Of a stretch of DNA of 64,000 nt, positions 1-11,545 are shown one piece after another. The DNA is from Zelopaecilomyces penicillatus (lineage: Eukaryota > Ascomycota > Sordariomycetes > Hypocreales > Pseudodiploosporaceae): contig VCCP01000004.1 of the NCBI GenBank assembly GCA_005765155.1, positions 1,240,001 through 1,304,000 on the forward strand, written 5' to 3'. Each line of letters starts with the position of its first letter. Position 1 is the first letter of the stretch. The notes under the pieces are model-generated. The model made no database searches, was not told where the DNA came from, and saw nothing but the letters and a program-made list of their open reading frames with translations. The position numbers and the translations under genes are program-made.

Positions 1-2
1 CT

Positions 3-965
3 GATGCGCCGTCTCATCTCAAGAGGGGACATGCGAGAACAGGAAGCGTGCCGAATTTCGAGCCACATACTCTTCCCAAGTTTGTCATGCCCATAGCGAA
101 CAGCCCGTCAGAATTAACCTCGCCACCTCTGAGCCCAGGCTCAGGCCAGCCCGGAATGACTATGGCTTCGCTACTTCAGATCGCTGACGAATGGAATGAG
201 GATGAAGAAGAAGAAGAAGAGGAAGAGGAAGAGACCAATGATGAAGACTCTGAACTTGGTGATTCTAGCCCTAGCAAGTCAGCACATTTCTCTGACTCGG
301 TGAATGACCTCATCACCAACGCCCGCAGAGAGCGCAAGGTTCAGGATCTTGAAATCACAAACGCCTCACTCGAGGCCATCAACAGAACATTAGAAAGACA
401 ACTCCGAAAGCAGACGGTCGAGTTGCGTCGTTACCGCCGACTTTCAAGAGCTGGTCATCTTTCATTGGCCTCGGCGGCATCCAGTCGGATGCCATCTGAA
501 GCTTTTACAGAACCCCCTGTGGACCTTTCCGATCTGAGTGAGAGGGAAGAGGGTATGGATGAGGACGACCTGGACTCAATGTACGACTCTGAGTCTAGTC
601 TCGGATCGCACTCTGAGACAAAGATTGATGCTCGCCGCAAACGCGATGAGAATCGGCTTCAACTTGATCTTACCAAGCATCAAGAACTCCTTATAGATAG
701 TCAAAGGATGAACCAGAGTCTCATACGGTGTCTGGACTGGACTGAGGTGCTCATTAAAGAAGGTCAGAAGGCTCTTGAATACACTGTCAAAATTTCCGAG
801 GTGGAAGTGGGCGGTCGCATCCTTGGACCAGTTGATGAGGATGACAGATTGTCTCACCACACAGATAATACCCTGACCAGTCTAGAGCCTGGTCTGGAGC
901 CGCCCTGGACAAAACCATCACAAGATCGAGACAGCGGCATTGAGCTCCCGGCGGATGGTGTTTGA
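3..965 (+). CDS. Partial coiled-coil acidic protein (3' end of gene)
   Basis: The frame is open from the first bases of the window to a TGA at 963-965, so only the C-terminal ~320 residues are here; the true start lies off the left edge and no in-window ATG is convincing as the start. The visible part has a Ser/Pro-rich segment, a run of about ten Glu residues (near 205-235), a predicted coiled coil with Arg/Leu/Glu heptads (near 330-450), another acidic Ser/Asp patch, and a helical segment containing CLDWTEVLIKEG near 735. No catalytic motif is visible and I do not recognise the family. Composition suggests a fungal cytoplasmic or nuclear scaffold, but that is inference only. Confidence 0.75.
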   Translation, partial: DAPSHLKRGHARTGSVPNFEPHTLPKFVMPIANSPSELTSPPLSPGSGQPGMTMASLLQIADEWNEDEEEEEEEEEETNDEDSELGDSSPSKSAHFSDSVNDLITNARRERKVQDLEITNASLEAINRTLERQLRKQTVELRRYRRLSRAGHLSLASAASSRMPSEAFTEPPVDLSDLSEREEGMDEDDLDSMYDSESSLGSHSETKIDARRKRDENRLQLDLTKHQELLIDSQRMNQSLIRCLDWTEVLIKEGQKALEYTVKISEVEVGGRILGPVDEDDRLSHHTDNTLTSLEPGLEPPWTKPSQDRDSGIELPADGV

Positions 966-2214
966 GGGTGATTTGCTTAGAGCTTCATAAAGTCGCTTTC
1001 CTCCCAGGCATGTCAGCCTGGTTGCTGCGCGCCTGGCCAATCAATCACCACTTGCATGATACCCCAGCGCCCCTTGTTTTGTCCATGTTTTATTTCACAA
1101 GCGAGGTTTTCCGTGCGCTTGAGCTTGCCACCACCCCGGAGAAGAGCGCAAAAGGTTGATGGCGCTCGTTTTGAATTTCTACGGCTATGGCGTTGTACAG
1201 ACATTTCCCCCCTCGTCTTTGCCCCCCCGAGTCCTTCTTTTGCACTTTCCTATGTTTCTCATAGCGGTAGGCAGCGACGGCAGCGATGCAAGGCTGTCAC
1301 TACATATGTTGATGGTTAAATTCTAGAGTATTTCTCGTGTGTACTATTTGCACCTCTGTCACTCTCACTCAGGGGTGCTTGTTTTCCCTCCCTCAAAAGG
1401 TTTACGAGTGGCAGGACCAACAATCCAGAAGACACTGACAGGAAGCCAGCCTCTCCCTTCACGCTGCATTTGCTTTTTATTGTTTTCTCCGTTCGTGTCA
1501 TGCCTTCTATTCGACTATTCCGTTGATAGTTGGTACTGAAACTTGTTTTGTAATTTTCGAATACCCCCAATATGGCAAAGAATAAAAACAGAGCGATAGC
1601 TCTAAGAGATTTGGTGATCTGATTGCAATACTTATATACTACATTATAAGCTGATGAGATGAGATGAGAAAAAAAAATGGCTATCAGGTAGATGTTAGGT
1701 GTGTTCTCTCTCATCAGGTACGCGCAGGCGGTATATGTTAGTCAAATATACAGAGACAAGAAGTCTTTTTTTCGAAATTCGGGTATTCAAATATTTTCAA
1801 CCCAGTAACCGTAATGTATATATATATATGCGCTTTGGATAGTTCCAATCCTGGGGAAACTTTCCTCCAGGTCTTGAAGGAAATGAAAAGGGGGAAATTT
1901 ATCACCGAGGGGTGAAGGATAGATGGCCAAACAGTGGATTTGAGGGGAAGTTAAGCTGGTGCAACAGGGCTGAAAAGAATACAAAAAAAGAACAAAGAGA
2001 AACTAACAATAATAACGACGTACTATAGTCTATAAAGCCCCCTTCCCCGTTGCTGTATCTGACCCTGTCTTATGTTCCATTCTTCTTCTTCTTCTTCCCC
2101 TCTTCCATCTTGTATCCCTTTGTTCCTGTTAGCGTGCTTTGCTGTCTTTCACACATTTCTTCCCTCCCCCTTCTCCTTCCGCCGCCCCAGAGAGACTCAA
2201 ATTCAGATTCAGAT
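966..2214. other. Convergent intergenic region, 1.25 kb
   Basis: This lies between the stop of the coiled-coil gene (+) and the stop of the J-protein gene (-), so it holds two 3' untranslated regions. It is AT-rich around 1550-1850 with a short (TA)n at 1817-1829. The small frames in it lack plausible starts and composition. No RNA gene seen. Confidence 0.6.
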
Positions 2215-3960
2215 TCAAGACGATGCCTTGGGCACGTTGGGCGCATCCGCAGCGACCTCCTCGGCTTCCTTGTGGTGGGGATGGCTGTGTCCCTTTTTGT
2301 CCTTTTTGCGCTTGTCTTCGTCCTTGTCTTTCTTCAGGGCAGCTTCAGCGACGAGCTGTTCAAATACCAAGTAGTCGCCCTCCTCTTCGGGAGAACGCTC
2401 GGCCTGTGTGGTTTTTGAGTCAGTGGATTAGTCTTGCGTAATGATGGGTAAAAATACCGAAACGGTGGGTGAGGACAAAAAGGGGAAAACCAACCTTGAT
2501 GAGGATGTCACCTATCAAGACGAGCGCCTGCGCTCGCTCCAGTCGCTTCGATAGCGGAACCTTCTTGTCGTTCAAAACAGAGTCGCAAACCTCGCGCAAA
2601 ACGCTCTGAATCTCAAACTTGCTCCCCCGCCAAGCGGCCGTGAGGATCTTACCAGTCACACGACGCTCATACTCAACTCGCTTCTCCTCAGTCCAGTCTT
2701 CACCACCCTTCTCTTCCATCTTGGCCATGTCCTCCATGGTCTGCTGGGCATCGATCGCACTGCTGATGGTGTTCCAGGTTTCCTTGACCAGCGAGCCCTT
2801 GTCGCGCAACTTGCTAAAGAAGCCTCCGATGCCGAGGAACTTTTGACTGCGCAGGAGCGTTGAGGCCTTTGACACATACGTCTGGCCGATGGCGTGCAAG
2901 ATATCGATACCAAACGACTCCATCTTGAGGTTTTCTACCTCTAGGCGCATCTTCTCCTGGAAAGCCTTGGTGACATCGATGCCCTTGTCTGTTTCGGTCC
3001 ACACGCTGACTCGGTCAAGGAGTTTCCTTGACAAAGTCTCAACACGCTCCTGGCGAATGCGAGCACGCTCTTTCTCATATGCTGCCAACTTTTCCCGCTG
3101 TTCCTTGCCGAGAGCGGCCTTCTTCTGGCGTTCCCTGGCCTTGGCATCCTCTGACATGTCGCTCTCAACGTCTTCATGGGCCTTGTCCGCAAGCGCCGGC
3201 CTCAGCGGAATTTGCGTCCTGCTTCGTGATCCTGCTGAGGGCGCTGGTGAAGTAGCGTTGGAACGCGGGGGTGGTGTGGCGGCTGCTGTAGCACTCTGGG
3301 CCGAGATGGGCTCTTTTTCATCATCCACAACCACCTTTGGAGGCGGAGGCGTGCTATCCTGGGCCGGTTTCTCGCTGGCGCTTTGCTTCATGGCCTCAGC
3401 TGTCCCAGGGAACTCCTCCTCATCCTTGGACGCCGGCGCTGCGTCTTGTGCTGCCTGTTCCGCCTGTTCCGCCTGTTCCGCCTGTGCTGCCTCCTCCTCC
3501 TGCATAGTAATATCCATAGTGGCGGTAAGGTCCTTCATCAAACTGATTTCACCAATCCAGTCGGCAAAAGCCTCGCCACCAAAGATGGACGTGAAGAACT
3601 CGGCAGGGTCAGCGAAGCCATCTTGGGGCTTCGCATGGTCTTTACCATGCTTGTCGTAGGCGACTCGCAGGTCGGGGTTGGAAAGAACCTGATAGGCTTC
3701 GCCGATTTCCTGAAACTTCTCGTGCGCTGTCGGATCGTTGGGGTTCTTGTCTGTCAAATACGTCCATGTCAGCCAGAGAACAGAGAAGCAGACTGTGGGA
3801 GTAGCAGTTCAAAGACAGGATGAGTAGCGGATCGCTCTACATCGTGGGACGTACCAGGATGGTGAATAATGGCCAACTTCCGGTAGGCCTTCTTAATCTC
3901 TAGTTCAGTCGCCGTGGGTTGAACACCCAGGGTATCGTAGTAGGCCGTATCCACGACCAT
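2215..3960 (-). CDS. J-domain co-chaperone with DnaJ-X domain (Caj1/Djp1 type)
   Basis: Three exons: 3855-3960, 2495-3750 and 2215-2403, giving 516 residues. The J domain occupies residues 1-70 (YYDTLGV, AYRKLAIIHHPDKNP, FQEIGEAYQVLSNPDLRVAYD); the HPD triad that stimulates Hsp70 ATPase is split by intron 1 and is intact. A low-complexity stretch with EQA repeats and a Pro/Ser/Ala linker follows, then a charged helix and a DnaJ-X domain (about 260-440) with the family-typical IDILHAIGQTYVSKA block. The tail is Lys/Asp/His-rich (KKDKDEDKRKKDKKGH). Yeast relatives are Caj1 (plasma membrane and nucleus) and Djp1 (peroxisomal protein import); which one this corresponds to cannot be told from sequence alone. 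The ATG at 3958-3960 is the one that yields a complete J domain. Confidence 0.93.
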
Positions 3961-4972
3961 GATGGGTATCTTGTGTGAGGAGAGTAGGGCGGCAAAGTCG
4001 TCCGTCGACGCAGAGGATGGAGGAATAGGAAGGCAAGGTGAGAGGCGGCAAACCTGTGATAGAAGCCCGCCTACTGCCAAGGATCTCGTGCAAGCTGTGG
4101 TGAGATGTGGTATGGTATGCAATTTATTCCTTTATTACCGCTATCAGGCGGAAATTTCACTGGACCCTTTTCAGGTGGTGGGCGAGTCAACCAACTGCTA
4201 CGTAATGGCGGGGCAGTGCCGCTTCTCAGTATTGATGGATGTAACTGCGGTGTGCTTCAGTACACTCATCACTCACTTTAGTGCCTTCAATAGTACCTAC
4301 AGCCTACAACCTGCTGATGGCAGTTGATCCAACAAATGAATAATTAGCTGTGAGATGCAACAAACAGGAGGGGGGCAGCTTTGCGTGGATGCCGAGCTGC
4401 GCCGAGTGGCTCAGCAACCAGCATGTGCCCACTCCCATTTGGAGGCATCTTCCTTGGGCCAGGAGTAGTACTGAGAAATTGATGTTGCGTTTTGTACGGA
4501 GTACCTACTTTTGCGGCCTCACAATCAAAGGCCAAGAACAGTCTTGGGTTTTTTAAGACATGCCAATCACCATGTTCAAATAAACAATTCCCTTCCACTG
4601 CTACAATGAATAACCTATTCTTGGCGCAATTTCAGCAAGACAATGACCCTCCTCCATGCATCTTCCAACCGCCTACGTACAACTACATACTCTCTCTTTT
4701 GTCTTACTCATATCGACTTGTCTTGAATATCTTCTTAACATGGAAGCAAGTGGGCTTTTAGATACATTGCAGATATTAATTTTATTGATGTTATAGCAAC
4801 ACATCTAGCCTCTACAAGCGGATAGCAAGACTTATCGCACCAGCCTGTTGGCCTTTTGCCATATGCTACCTCGTCGCTATAGCTCAACTTTCAGGTGCAA
4901 GTCAGTTCCATCATACAGATCTTCAACGTAAGAGAAAGAGATTAATTGCCAGAGCGGTTTTAAACTGACTCG
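3961..4972. other. Intergenic region, promoter side of the J-protein gene
   Basis: About 1 kb between the J-protein start and the stop of the epimerase/reductase gene. It contains a GTACGGAGTAC 11-mer at 4494-4504. Short frames at 4344-4598 have no homology I can recognise. No RNA gene seen. Confidence 0.5.
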
Positions 4973-5941
4973 TCATAGAATCCCAGCGGCCTTCATTCTC
5001 TCAAAGCAAAGCCGATAGGCCTTATGAATCTCGGGGACCTCATACCCATACTCGCGTAGTTTAGAAATGAGCTTAGACGAATCTAGCTTGCAATTGCTTC
5101 GAGCTGCCTTGATAACCTTTGCTTGGTCGCTCAGACTGAAGTTCTGCCACGTAAAGTCAGGTCGGACAATCTCTTTGAACAGAGAAAGAACTTCATTATG
5201 AGAAATAGCGCCGGGATTGGTAAAATTGTATACCCCGGAATTGCTATTCTCAGCCAGGATAATGGCAGCAGGCAGGAGATCATGCAATATAGTGTTGCTG
5301 TTGGGGACATCCACCACTTTCTCATAGCTGGCGATTTTGGTAACAAAATTGCGAGGATGAAGATCGTCGCTCACCGGCATTCGCAAGCGGAGAATGAGGC
5401 AATTATGGTAGCTTTTCAATATCTAAATGAAACCATCAGTGGATTGCCGCTGATATATCTTGTACCAAGATACGCTTACAGGTTCAACATGACTCTTGGT
5501 TAACGAATAGAAACTGCCTTGGAAATTCGGGCTCTCATTTTCAGTGTAACCAGTACCATCAATTGGATGAGTGTCGTCGTATTGATAGATACACCCGGTG
5601 GCAAAAACGGTGCAGTGAACGCCGGCCATAAAACAGATGTCTGCCAGATTGATGGTACCGATGACATTGGATCTCACCGTTTGAGCTTTGTTTTCTTCAC
5701 ACCAGTCGACATTGGGCCTTCCAGTACAACCAGCAGCATTGAGAACATGGGTAGGCTTCACTGAGAGAATTGTCTTGATGACTTCATCACGTTGCTCCAT
5801 GCGGACCGTGGTTGTATAAACCTCCTTTCCTAGTTGCTCCAATAGAACTTTCAGGTGCCCAGCAATCCACCCATCGCCTCCCCAAATTAGGAAACGCAAT
5901 GGCCTGTCTTCGACTTCCGGACTCTCATGAATGATTGGCAT
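4973..5941 (-). CDS. UDP-4-keto-6-deoxyglucose 3,5-epimerase/4-reductase (UDP-rhamnose synthesis)
   Basis: Two exons, 5480-5941 and 4973-5422, encode 303 residues. The protein aligns from memory along its whole length with the plant NRS/ER enzyme and its fungal relatives: a Rossmann nucleotide site near residue 18 (LIWGGDGWIAG), the THVLNAAGCTGRPNVDWCE block near 65, ATGCIYQYDD near 113, and the SDR catalytic pair in FYSLTK (Tyr-x3-Lys) near 146. The C-terminal half keeps LRMPVSDDLHPRNFVTKI and NFTNPGAISHNEVL. The family epimerises C3 and C5 and reduces C4 of UDP-4-keto-6-deoxyglucose with NADPH, giving UDP-L-rhamnose in the cytosol. The partner 4,6-dehydratase is not in the window. Plain dTDP-4-dehydrorhamnose reductase is less likely because the TGRPNVDWCE block marks the bifunctional form. 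Confidence 0.92.
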
Positions 5942-6305
5942 CGTTTTTGTTCTGTTCCTTTCGAGATCTTTCTGCTAGGAAGGGGAGGAGGAGTAAGGAA
6001 ACCAAGGATATCTGAGAACCTCAAAGATCTCAAGAACGGGTAGTGGAGAGCGGATTTTCGGGGAGACTTCAGAAGTTTTGCAAACGGAACTTTTGTGTGC
6101 CTTTCTGGGGAGAACAGGATTTCCAGGAAGGAGCCCATGTGGTGATTGCCTGAGCTCCTTTGGTGTTGCCGCCAGCTGTTGAACAGCAGTCAGATCTGTT
6201 CACAGTAAAGGTGTTTGCCCCATAGCAATCGGTCAATAATGTGGTCTAGATCAACTAAGTCCGGTCGAACTGCCCCATTAACTGAATACACGCATTTTGA
6301 TGCTG

Positions 6306-6343
<38 letters not shown>

Positions 6344-7557
6344 TATGAGTTGTTCCTATGATGGACTTTGCTCACGTATCAACGAATGACATGCCAGGCC
6401 TGGGGGTTTGAAGCGCGCTTCAATACTCAAGCTTCCATACTCAGGCCATTGGAAAAGGCATCTTGCCATCTATTGGGTTAGTTCCTATGCTCGAATGATG
6501 GTACTGAAGATACTCAAATCAGTAACACGAGTCGAGCAACGAGAAAGGTCGGATAAACACTTGACAGCCATATCACGATGTCGATAATCAAGGCTACATG
6601 GTGAGATGGCTTTTTCAAACTAGAGAGAACACTAATCCATTTGCTTCCAAGAACCGGCATGTGTCAAAGCTGCAACACCTGCGACTGAAACGTCAATTTA
6701 AAAAGCAATTATCAGTTCCCGACCCCTATTGTTTAGCTAGCAAGGTGTCTCGTAATCGTAAAGACAAACCACCCTTGAAAGGCTTGATCGATAAGTTACC
6801 GCAGCCGCAGCCACCGCTAAGAGTACCCAGATTTCCCACATTGGTGCCCCACATTGGCCAACCAAAAGCCATGGCTCTGCTAGGGGTAGGTTAGGCGCAA
6901 GTCAAACTTGGCATCCGTCCCCTAACCCTGACGTACTCGTACTCGGAATGTGACCCTCTCACACACACACCTTTACACCTGGAAAAACCTGCATGACACA
7001 AATCGTGTGTGTTGTGTTTTCTCACTCACCATTCGAGGCCATTCGAGGCGGATTTCTCCGCCTGAACGCGGCCGTTTGGTCTTTGTTCATCACGGTACGA
7101 ATAGCAACAGTAGGCAGAGCTCGGCGACCTACTGTTCCGGGTCCGCTGTACTTGTCGCGTGTGCCCAGTTCGTGGCCAATTGAACTGACGGGGGGTAAAG
7201 CTTGGTAAATTAGACAAGCAACAGCCCACGCCGCCCCTGTGGAGTCGATTTTGCATTTCAAAGCCGTCCTCCCAACCTTTTCTGCCAGTTCTCCTCAACT
7301 TGTCCCACCTCCTCCTCAGCATCAACTGCTGCAGTGAACCCTCAACGCCAGAAACCTAGTGTTTTCTACCTAGTGGTGAGCGTCTAGTCTGCGTTCAAAG
7401 GACCTACAAATTGTAGGCCTTCTTCTCCTAGATTCTCTTCTCTCTGGTGCTTGTTAGGTTCTCTTCTGTCACCCGCTTTTTTTCTTCATCTCCATACCTA
7501 CTCCCTCCCCCTTCTCCCTCAGTTTTTTCTCATTAGCCCGCTGGGTTAACCGTCAAG
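5942..7557. other. Divergent promoter region of the epimerase/reductase and ERG9
   Basis: A 1.6 kb region between two genes transcribed away from each other. It contains a 35-base T homopolymer (6308-6342), a short (CA)n at 6960-6970, and a pyrimidine-rich stretch (about 7420-7540) immediately upstream of the ERG9 ATG, typical of a fungal leader. No coding region seen. Confidence 0.6.
6308..6342. repeat. Poly-T homopolymer, 35 bases
   Basis: An uninterrupted run of about 35 T on the plus strand. The exact length may reflect polymerase or assembly slippage. It lies between the two divergent genes and so could act as a nucleosome-excluding poly(dA:dT) tract. Confidence 0.95.
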
Positions 7558-9120
7558 ATGGGTGCTCTCTACTTTCTCCTGCACCCAAACCAACTGCGCT
7601 CCATTGTTCAGTGGTATGTTTCTCCCGTCGCGAGCAAAAAAAAAATTGGGTAACTGCTGACGAGTGTCCAGGAAACTTTGGCACGATCCTGTTAACAAGC
7701 GCGACTCAACGAATGAGTCAGCCTCGCTACAAGAATGCTTTCGCTTCCTCAATTTGACCAGCCGTAGTTTTGCGTCTGTCATCCAGGAGCTGAATCATGA
7801 GCTACTTGTCCCAATTACCCTTTTCTATCTGGTGTTGCGTGGCCTTGACACCATCGAAGATGACATGACCATCTCATTGGATACGAAGATTCCTATACTG
7901 CGCGATTTCCACAATACTATGACTCAGGATGGCTGGCAATTTCATGGGAGCAAGGAGAAGGATCGCGAGCTTCTGGAGAAGTTCGATGTTGTGGTAACAG
8001 AACTCCAGCAAATCAAGAAGCCCTACTACGACATCATCAAGGATATGACCTTGAAAATGGGCAACGGTATGGCAGATTACGCACAAAATACCGAGATGAT
8101 CAAGAACGGTGTTCAGACGATTGAAGAGTATGAGCTCTACTGTCATTATGTCGCCGGGCTGGTTGGTGAGGGGCTGACTCGACTCTTTGTCGCCTCTAAT
8201 CTGGCAAACCCAAAGCTGGCTGATCGCCCTTCATTGACGGAGTCAATGGGTCAATTCTTACAAAAGACAAATATCATCCGTGATATTCACGAAGATTGGG
8301 TAGACGGCCGACGATGGTACCCTAAGGAGATTTGGAGCAAGCATGTTGACAAGTGGGAAAATCTGTTTGATCTCAAGTACCGTGAGCAGGCTCTCAACTG
8401 CGTGTCAGAAATGGTGCTCGACGCCCTTAAACACTCAGAAGAGTGTCTCTTTTACATGGCAGGAATGAGAGATCAGAGTGCCTTCAACTTCGTGGCCATC
8501 CCCCAGGGCATGGCGATTGCTACAATGGAGTTATGTTTCAGAAATCCAGCTGTGCTGGAGAGGAATATCAAGATTTCCAAGGGAGACGCCTGTCAAATCA
8601 TGCTCGAGACCACCCAGAACCACCAAACAGCGTGTGAGGTCTTCAGGAGGTATGCGCGACGCATACAAAAGAAGAACGATCCCCGCGATCCCAACTACCT
8701 GGCCATTAGTGCACGGTGCGCAAAAGTGAGAACACACTTTGCCCGAGAGATTTCTAGATTACTCTACTAACATGTCATAGATTGAGCAATTTATCGACAC
8801 CTTGTACCCGAAACAGGATGGCAAAGCACTTGCGCTGGCACAGAAAGACAACAAGCAACCAACAATGGATACCAAAGAAGGTGCCGTAATGTTCGCCGTG
8901 GTGCTCGGAATCTTAGTCACCATCTCTGGCCTCATGGTAAGAAAACAATTTCCTGCGAAATGTTGTGACTCAAGTTCACATGCACTAACTCACTTCACAA
9001 CAGATTGGAGTTGCTTGGCTATTTGGCGCCAGATTTGACAAACTTTTCAGCGACTTATCTTCAATTTCATTTTCACCAAGCAGCGCCGCTCCAGTTATCA
9101 CTGGGCACGAGGAGCTATAA
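7558..9120 (+). CDS. ERG9: Squalene synthase (farnesyl-diphosphate farnesyltransferase)
   Basis: Four exons, 7558-7613, 7672-8725, 8781-8936 and 9004-9120, give 460 residues, the usual fungal length. The enzyme condenses two farnesyl diphosphates through presqualene diphosphate to squalene with NADPH at the ER membrane, the first committed step of ergosterol synthesis. Both Mg-binding aspartate motifs are present: DTIEDD at residues 78-83 and RDIHED at 222-227. Other family blocks include YCHYVAGLVGEG, MGQFLQKTNIIRD and FNFVAIPQGMAIATMELCF. A C-terminal hydrophobic anchor (VMFAVVLGILVTISGLM followed by IGVAWLFGA) spans the exon 3/4 junction. The ATG after a CT-rich leader matches the conserved N-terminus (MGALYFLLHPNQLRSIVQW). 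It is a single gene with no sterol or terpene cluster around it. Confidence 0.98.
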
Positions 9121-10089
9121 CATTTACTCATGATATCCCAATATGCCTTTTAATGCATTACTTACGAGCCCCATGTAATACGGACCTTGACTGATGAGAT
9201 CATGTCAAGAACATATATCATATTTAGATATGTATAATCATCTTAATACTAAACCTGTCGAGGGTTTTTGTTGCGCTATCGCCAGCAGGCGATAAGATTT
9301 TCGAAACCCCCCTAATCCTTTGCCCAATTGTGAAAATTCAAATTTTCTTTGTGTGAGTTCAAGGACTCGCTCAATACTAGCACGGATGTCAAATTGCAAT
9401 TCAGTCCTTCTATGACTGTGGTTGTGCCGAAGAAGTGCTTACATCAAAGTTGCCATTGCTTTTGGCTACCCTGATAGGTGGCGCAGCGCAAATCTGCCAT
9501 CTTGCAATGCTTGATGTCAGATCTACGTTGGCGAGCAAACATGCCTCTCTGCAACTTGTTGTTGACTTGTAAATAACACTTGTAGTGTCAGTGGCAAACT
9601 ATGAGTTCACTAGTACTAATGGCTATCTAGACAGATGGAACTATTCATTTTGCTATAGATTAAGATTCTAATGAATATAAACATAATCAGGAAAATACAG
9701 CCTGCCATTTGTTTGCGATGTCTCAACAAGGTCAAGGTATCTCATTAACGTCCCATTCATTACTGTTGTAACTTTTGATTGCACATAGCTGTTTTTGTCA
9801 ATTTCCGGCGCTGGAGGCATTGCATTGGGCGTTACTTGCTGTTGGCAAGATTGTTGGACGTAGTTCTCATTCACTTTCTACTAATCCACTCAATATTTCC
9901 CTTTTCTGGATATCTCTTTTCATTTCTGTTCTAAAATGGGATGAGAAGCCAACGCTGCAAACTAATGATTTATTCTCTTCTGAGATACAATGCATGCACA
10001 TGAAGACAAAAACACAATGCTGTGATGATTCATTCAAATTCCCTTGTATACCCTAAAAGTTTCTAGCCCACATCATCAATCCGTCAAAC
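9121..10089. other. Convergent intergenic region, ERG9/subtilisin
   Basis: About 970 bases of AT-rich 3' flanks of two converging genes. Nothing recognisable is encoded; short frames at 9668-10056 have no family features. Confidence 0.55.
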
Positions 10090-11545
10090 TTAAACGTTGC
10101 CATTGTTGGCGATGAGGCTGGTGGTGCCCTGAACGTTATTCGCGGCTACCTGAGCGCCAGACTGAGTGGCAAGGTTCTTGATGAGAGCATCGACCTGCTT
10201 GGGCTCCCCGACATTCTGGAGGGCCATGAGGTAGGCAGCAAGGCCGGCAACGTGGGGAGAGGCTATTGAGAATTAGCTGGTGATGTTCAAGATTACACAC
10301 ACGATTGTAAGTACATACCCATGCTAGTACCGCTAAGGACTTTGGTGTCAGTGTCGGATGCAATGCCCACGCTGAGGACATCAACACCAGGAGCAAAGAC
10401 ATCCACACCGGCGCCAAAGTTGGAGAATTCAGCGCGAGCATCGTTGGAGGCATCGATAGCGCCAACAGTGATGGCATTGGGAGCGGAACCAGGAGAGGTG
10501 TTGGCAGTGTCTTGCTGTAACGTTGTCAGTTTTCTCTGTAGATATTTCATCTGTTCCTCCGAGGGTGAATCTTACGTTCTCATTACCAGCGGCGACGACG
10601 GGGACAATGCCGGCAGTGTTGATAGCCTCAATAGCTCGGTTGACAGCCTGAGAGGTGGATCCACCAAGGGACATATTCATAACAGCCTTGCCGGCAATTT
10701 TCTTCTGTTGAACATCGTTGATGACAAACTGCATACCATTGAGAACACCAGAGTTGCTACCAGAGCCTTGGGCATCGAGAACTTTGACAGCGACCAGGTT
10801 GACCTTCTTAGCTACACCAAAGGTGGCACCGCCGATGGTACCAGCGACGTGGCTACCGTGACCGTTCTCATCGGTATCCTGGGTATTCCATATTAGTCTG
10901 TGACAAAGAAAGTAATCAGATTGTACAATTACTTACAACAGTGTTGACGAAGTTGGCGCCAAAGGTTGCACGGCCCTCAAACTCGGTATGAGTGGTTCGA
11001 ATACCAGTATCAACAACGTAGGCTGTGATTCCCTGGCCAGAGGTGTCATCAAAGACGTACATAGGGTTGTTGCTCTGAGCGCTGGAGAGACGATTGAGTC
11101 CAGGAGGGGCGTTAGTCTGGGCAACGGTGTTCGAGATAGAAACACGAGCATCGGCTTCAACGTAGGCGACCTCATCAGCGCTGTTCATGCTCATGATCAT
11201 GTCATCATCGGCATCAACAGCCATGGCGCGCCAGGTGTTCATCTTGAACGAGTTGATTTCAGTGGAAAGCAGGTGGCCAGTGAAACTGCGCTTGCCAAGG
11301 TTGCGCTTCTTGATAGCGGCGGAGAACATAGCTTCCTTGGCGTCGATGGCAGCATCGTCGAAGGTGTTATTGTAGACGACGATGTAGCGATTGGGGATGA
11401 TATCCTTGGCAGTTGGGTTGACGATTGGAAGGCCCATAAAGGTGTTGGTGTTTCCAGATCCTGCAACGGGGGCGGTCGGCAAGGCAGCAGCAAGCGGCGC
11501 AGCCAGCAAAAGCAGACAAGCTTTGAGGGGGGTGAAGATTGCCAT
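10090..11545 (-). CDS. Secreted subtilisin-like serine protease (S8A, proteinase K type)
   Basis: Four exons, 10937-11545, 10576-10878, 10319-10514 and 10090-10262, give 426 residues. A signal peptide covers residues 1-21 (LLLLAAPLAAA). An I9-type propeptide/inhibitor domain (about 50-135, RYIVVYNN to AYVEAD) follows. The mature S8 domain has the triad Asp179 (AYVVDTGI), His210 (DENGHGSHVAGT) and Ser368 (LSGTSMASPHVAG, whose Ala codon is split by the last intron), plus the oxyanion Asn in AAGNEN near 302. The propeptide is removed autocatalytically in this family. Such enzymes serve extracellular protein use and, in insect- or fungus-attacking Hypocreales, host cuticle or wall degradation; the role here is inferred. 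Asn-x-Thr sites (NNTF near 60) suggest N-glycosylation. Confidence 0.96.

Noticed and set aside
2889..3659. 256-codon plus-strand frame
   Set aside because: Antisense shadow of the J-protein exon 2; Ser/Ala/Cys-rich with no family signal.
4973..11545. Squalene synthase, a sugar-nucleotide enzyme and a protease as a natural-product cluster
   Set aside because: All three have housekeeping or general roles; no cyclase, P450, glycosyltransferase, transporter or regulator is nearby.
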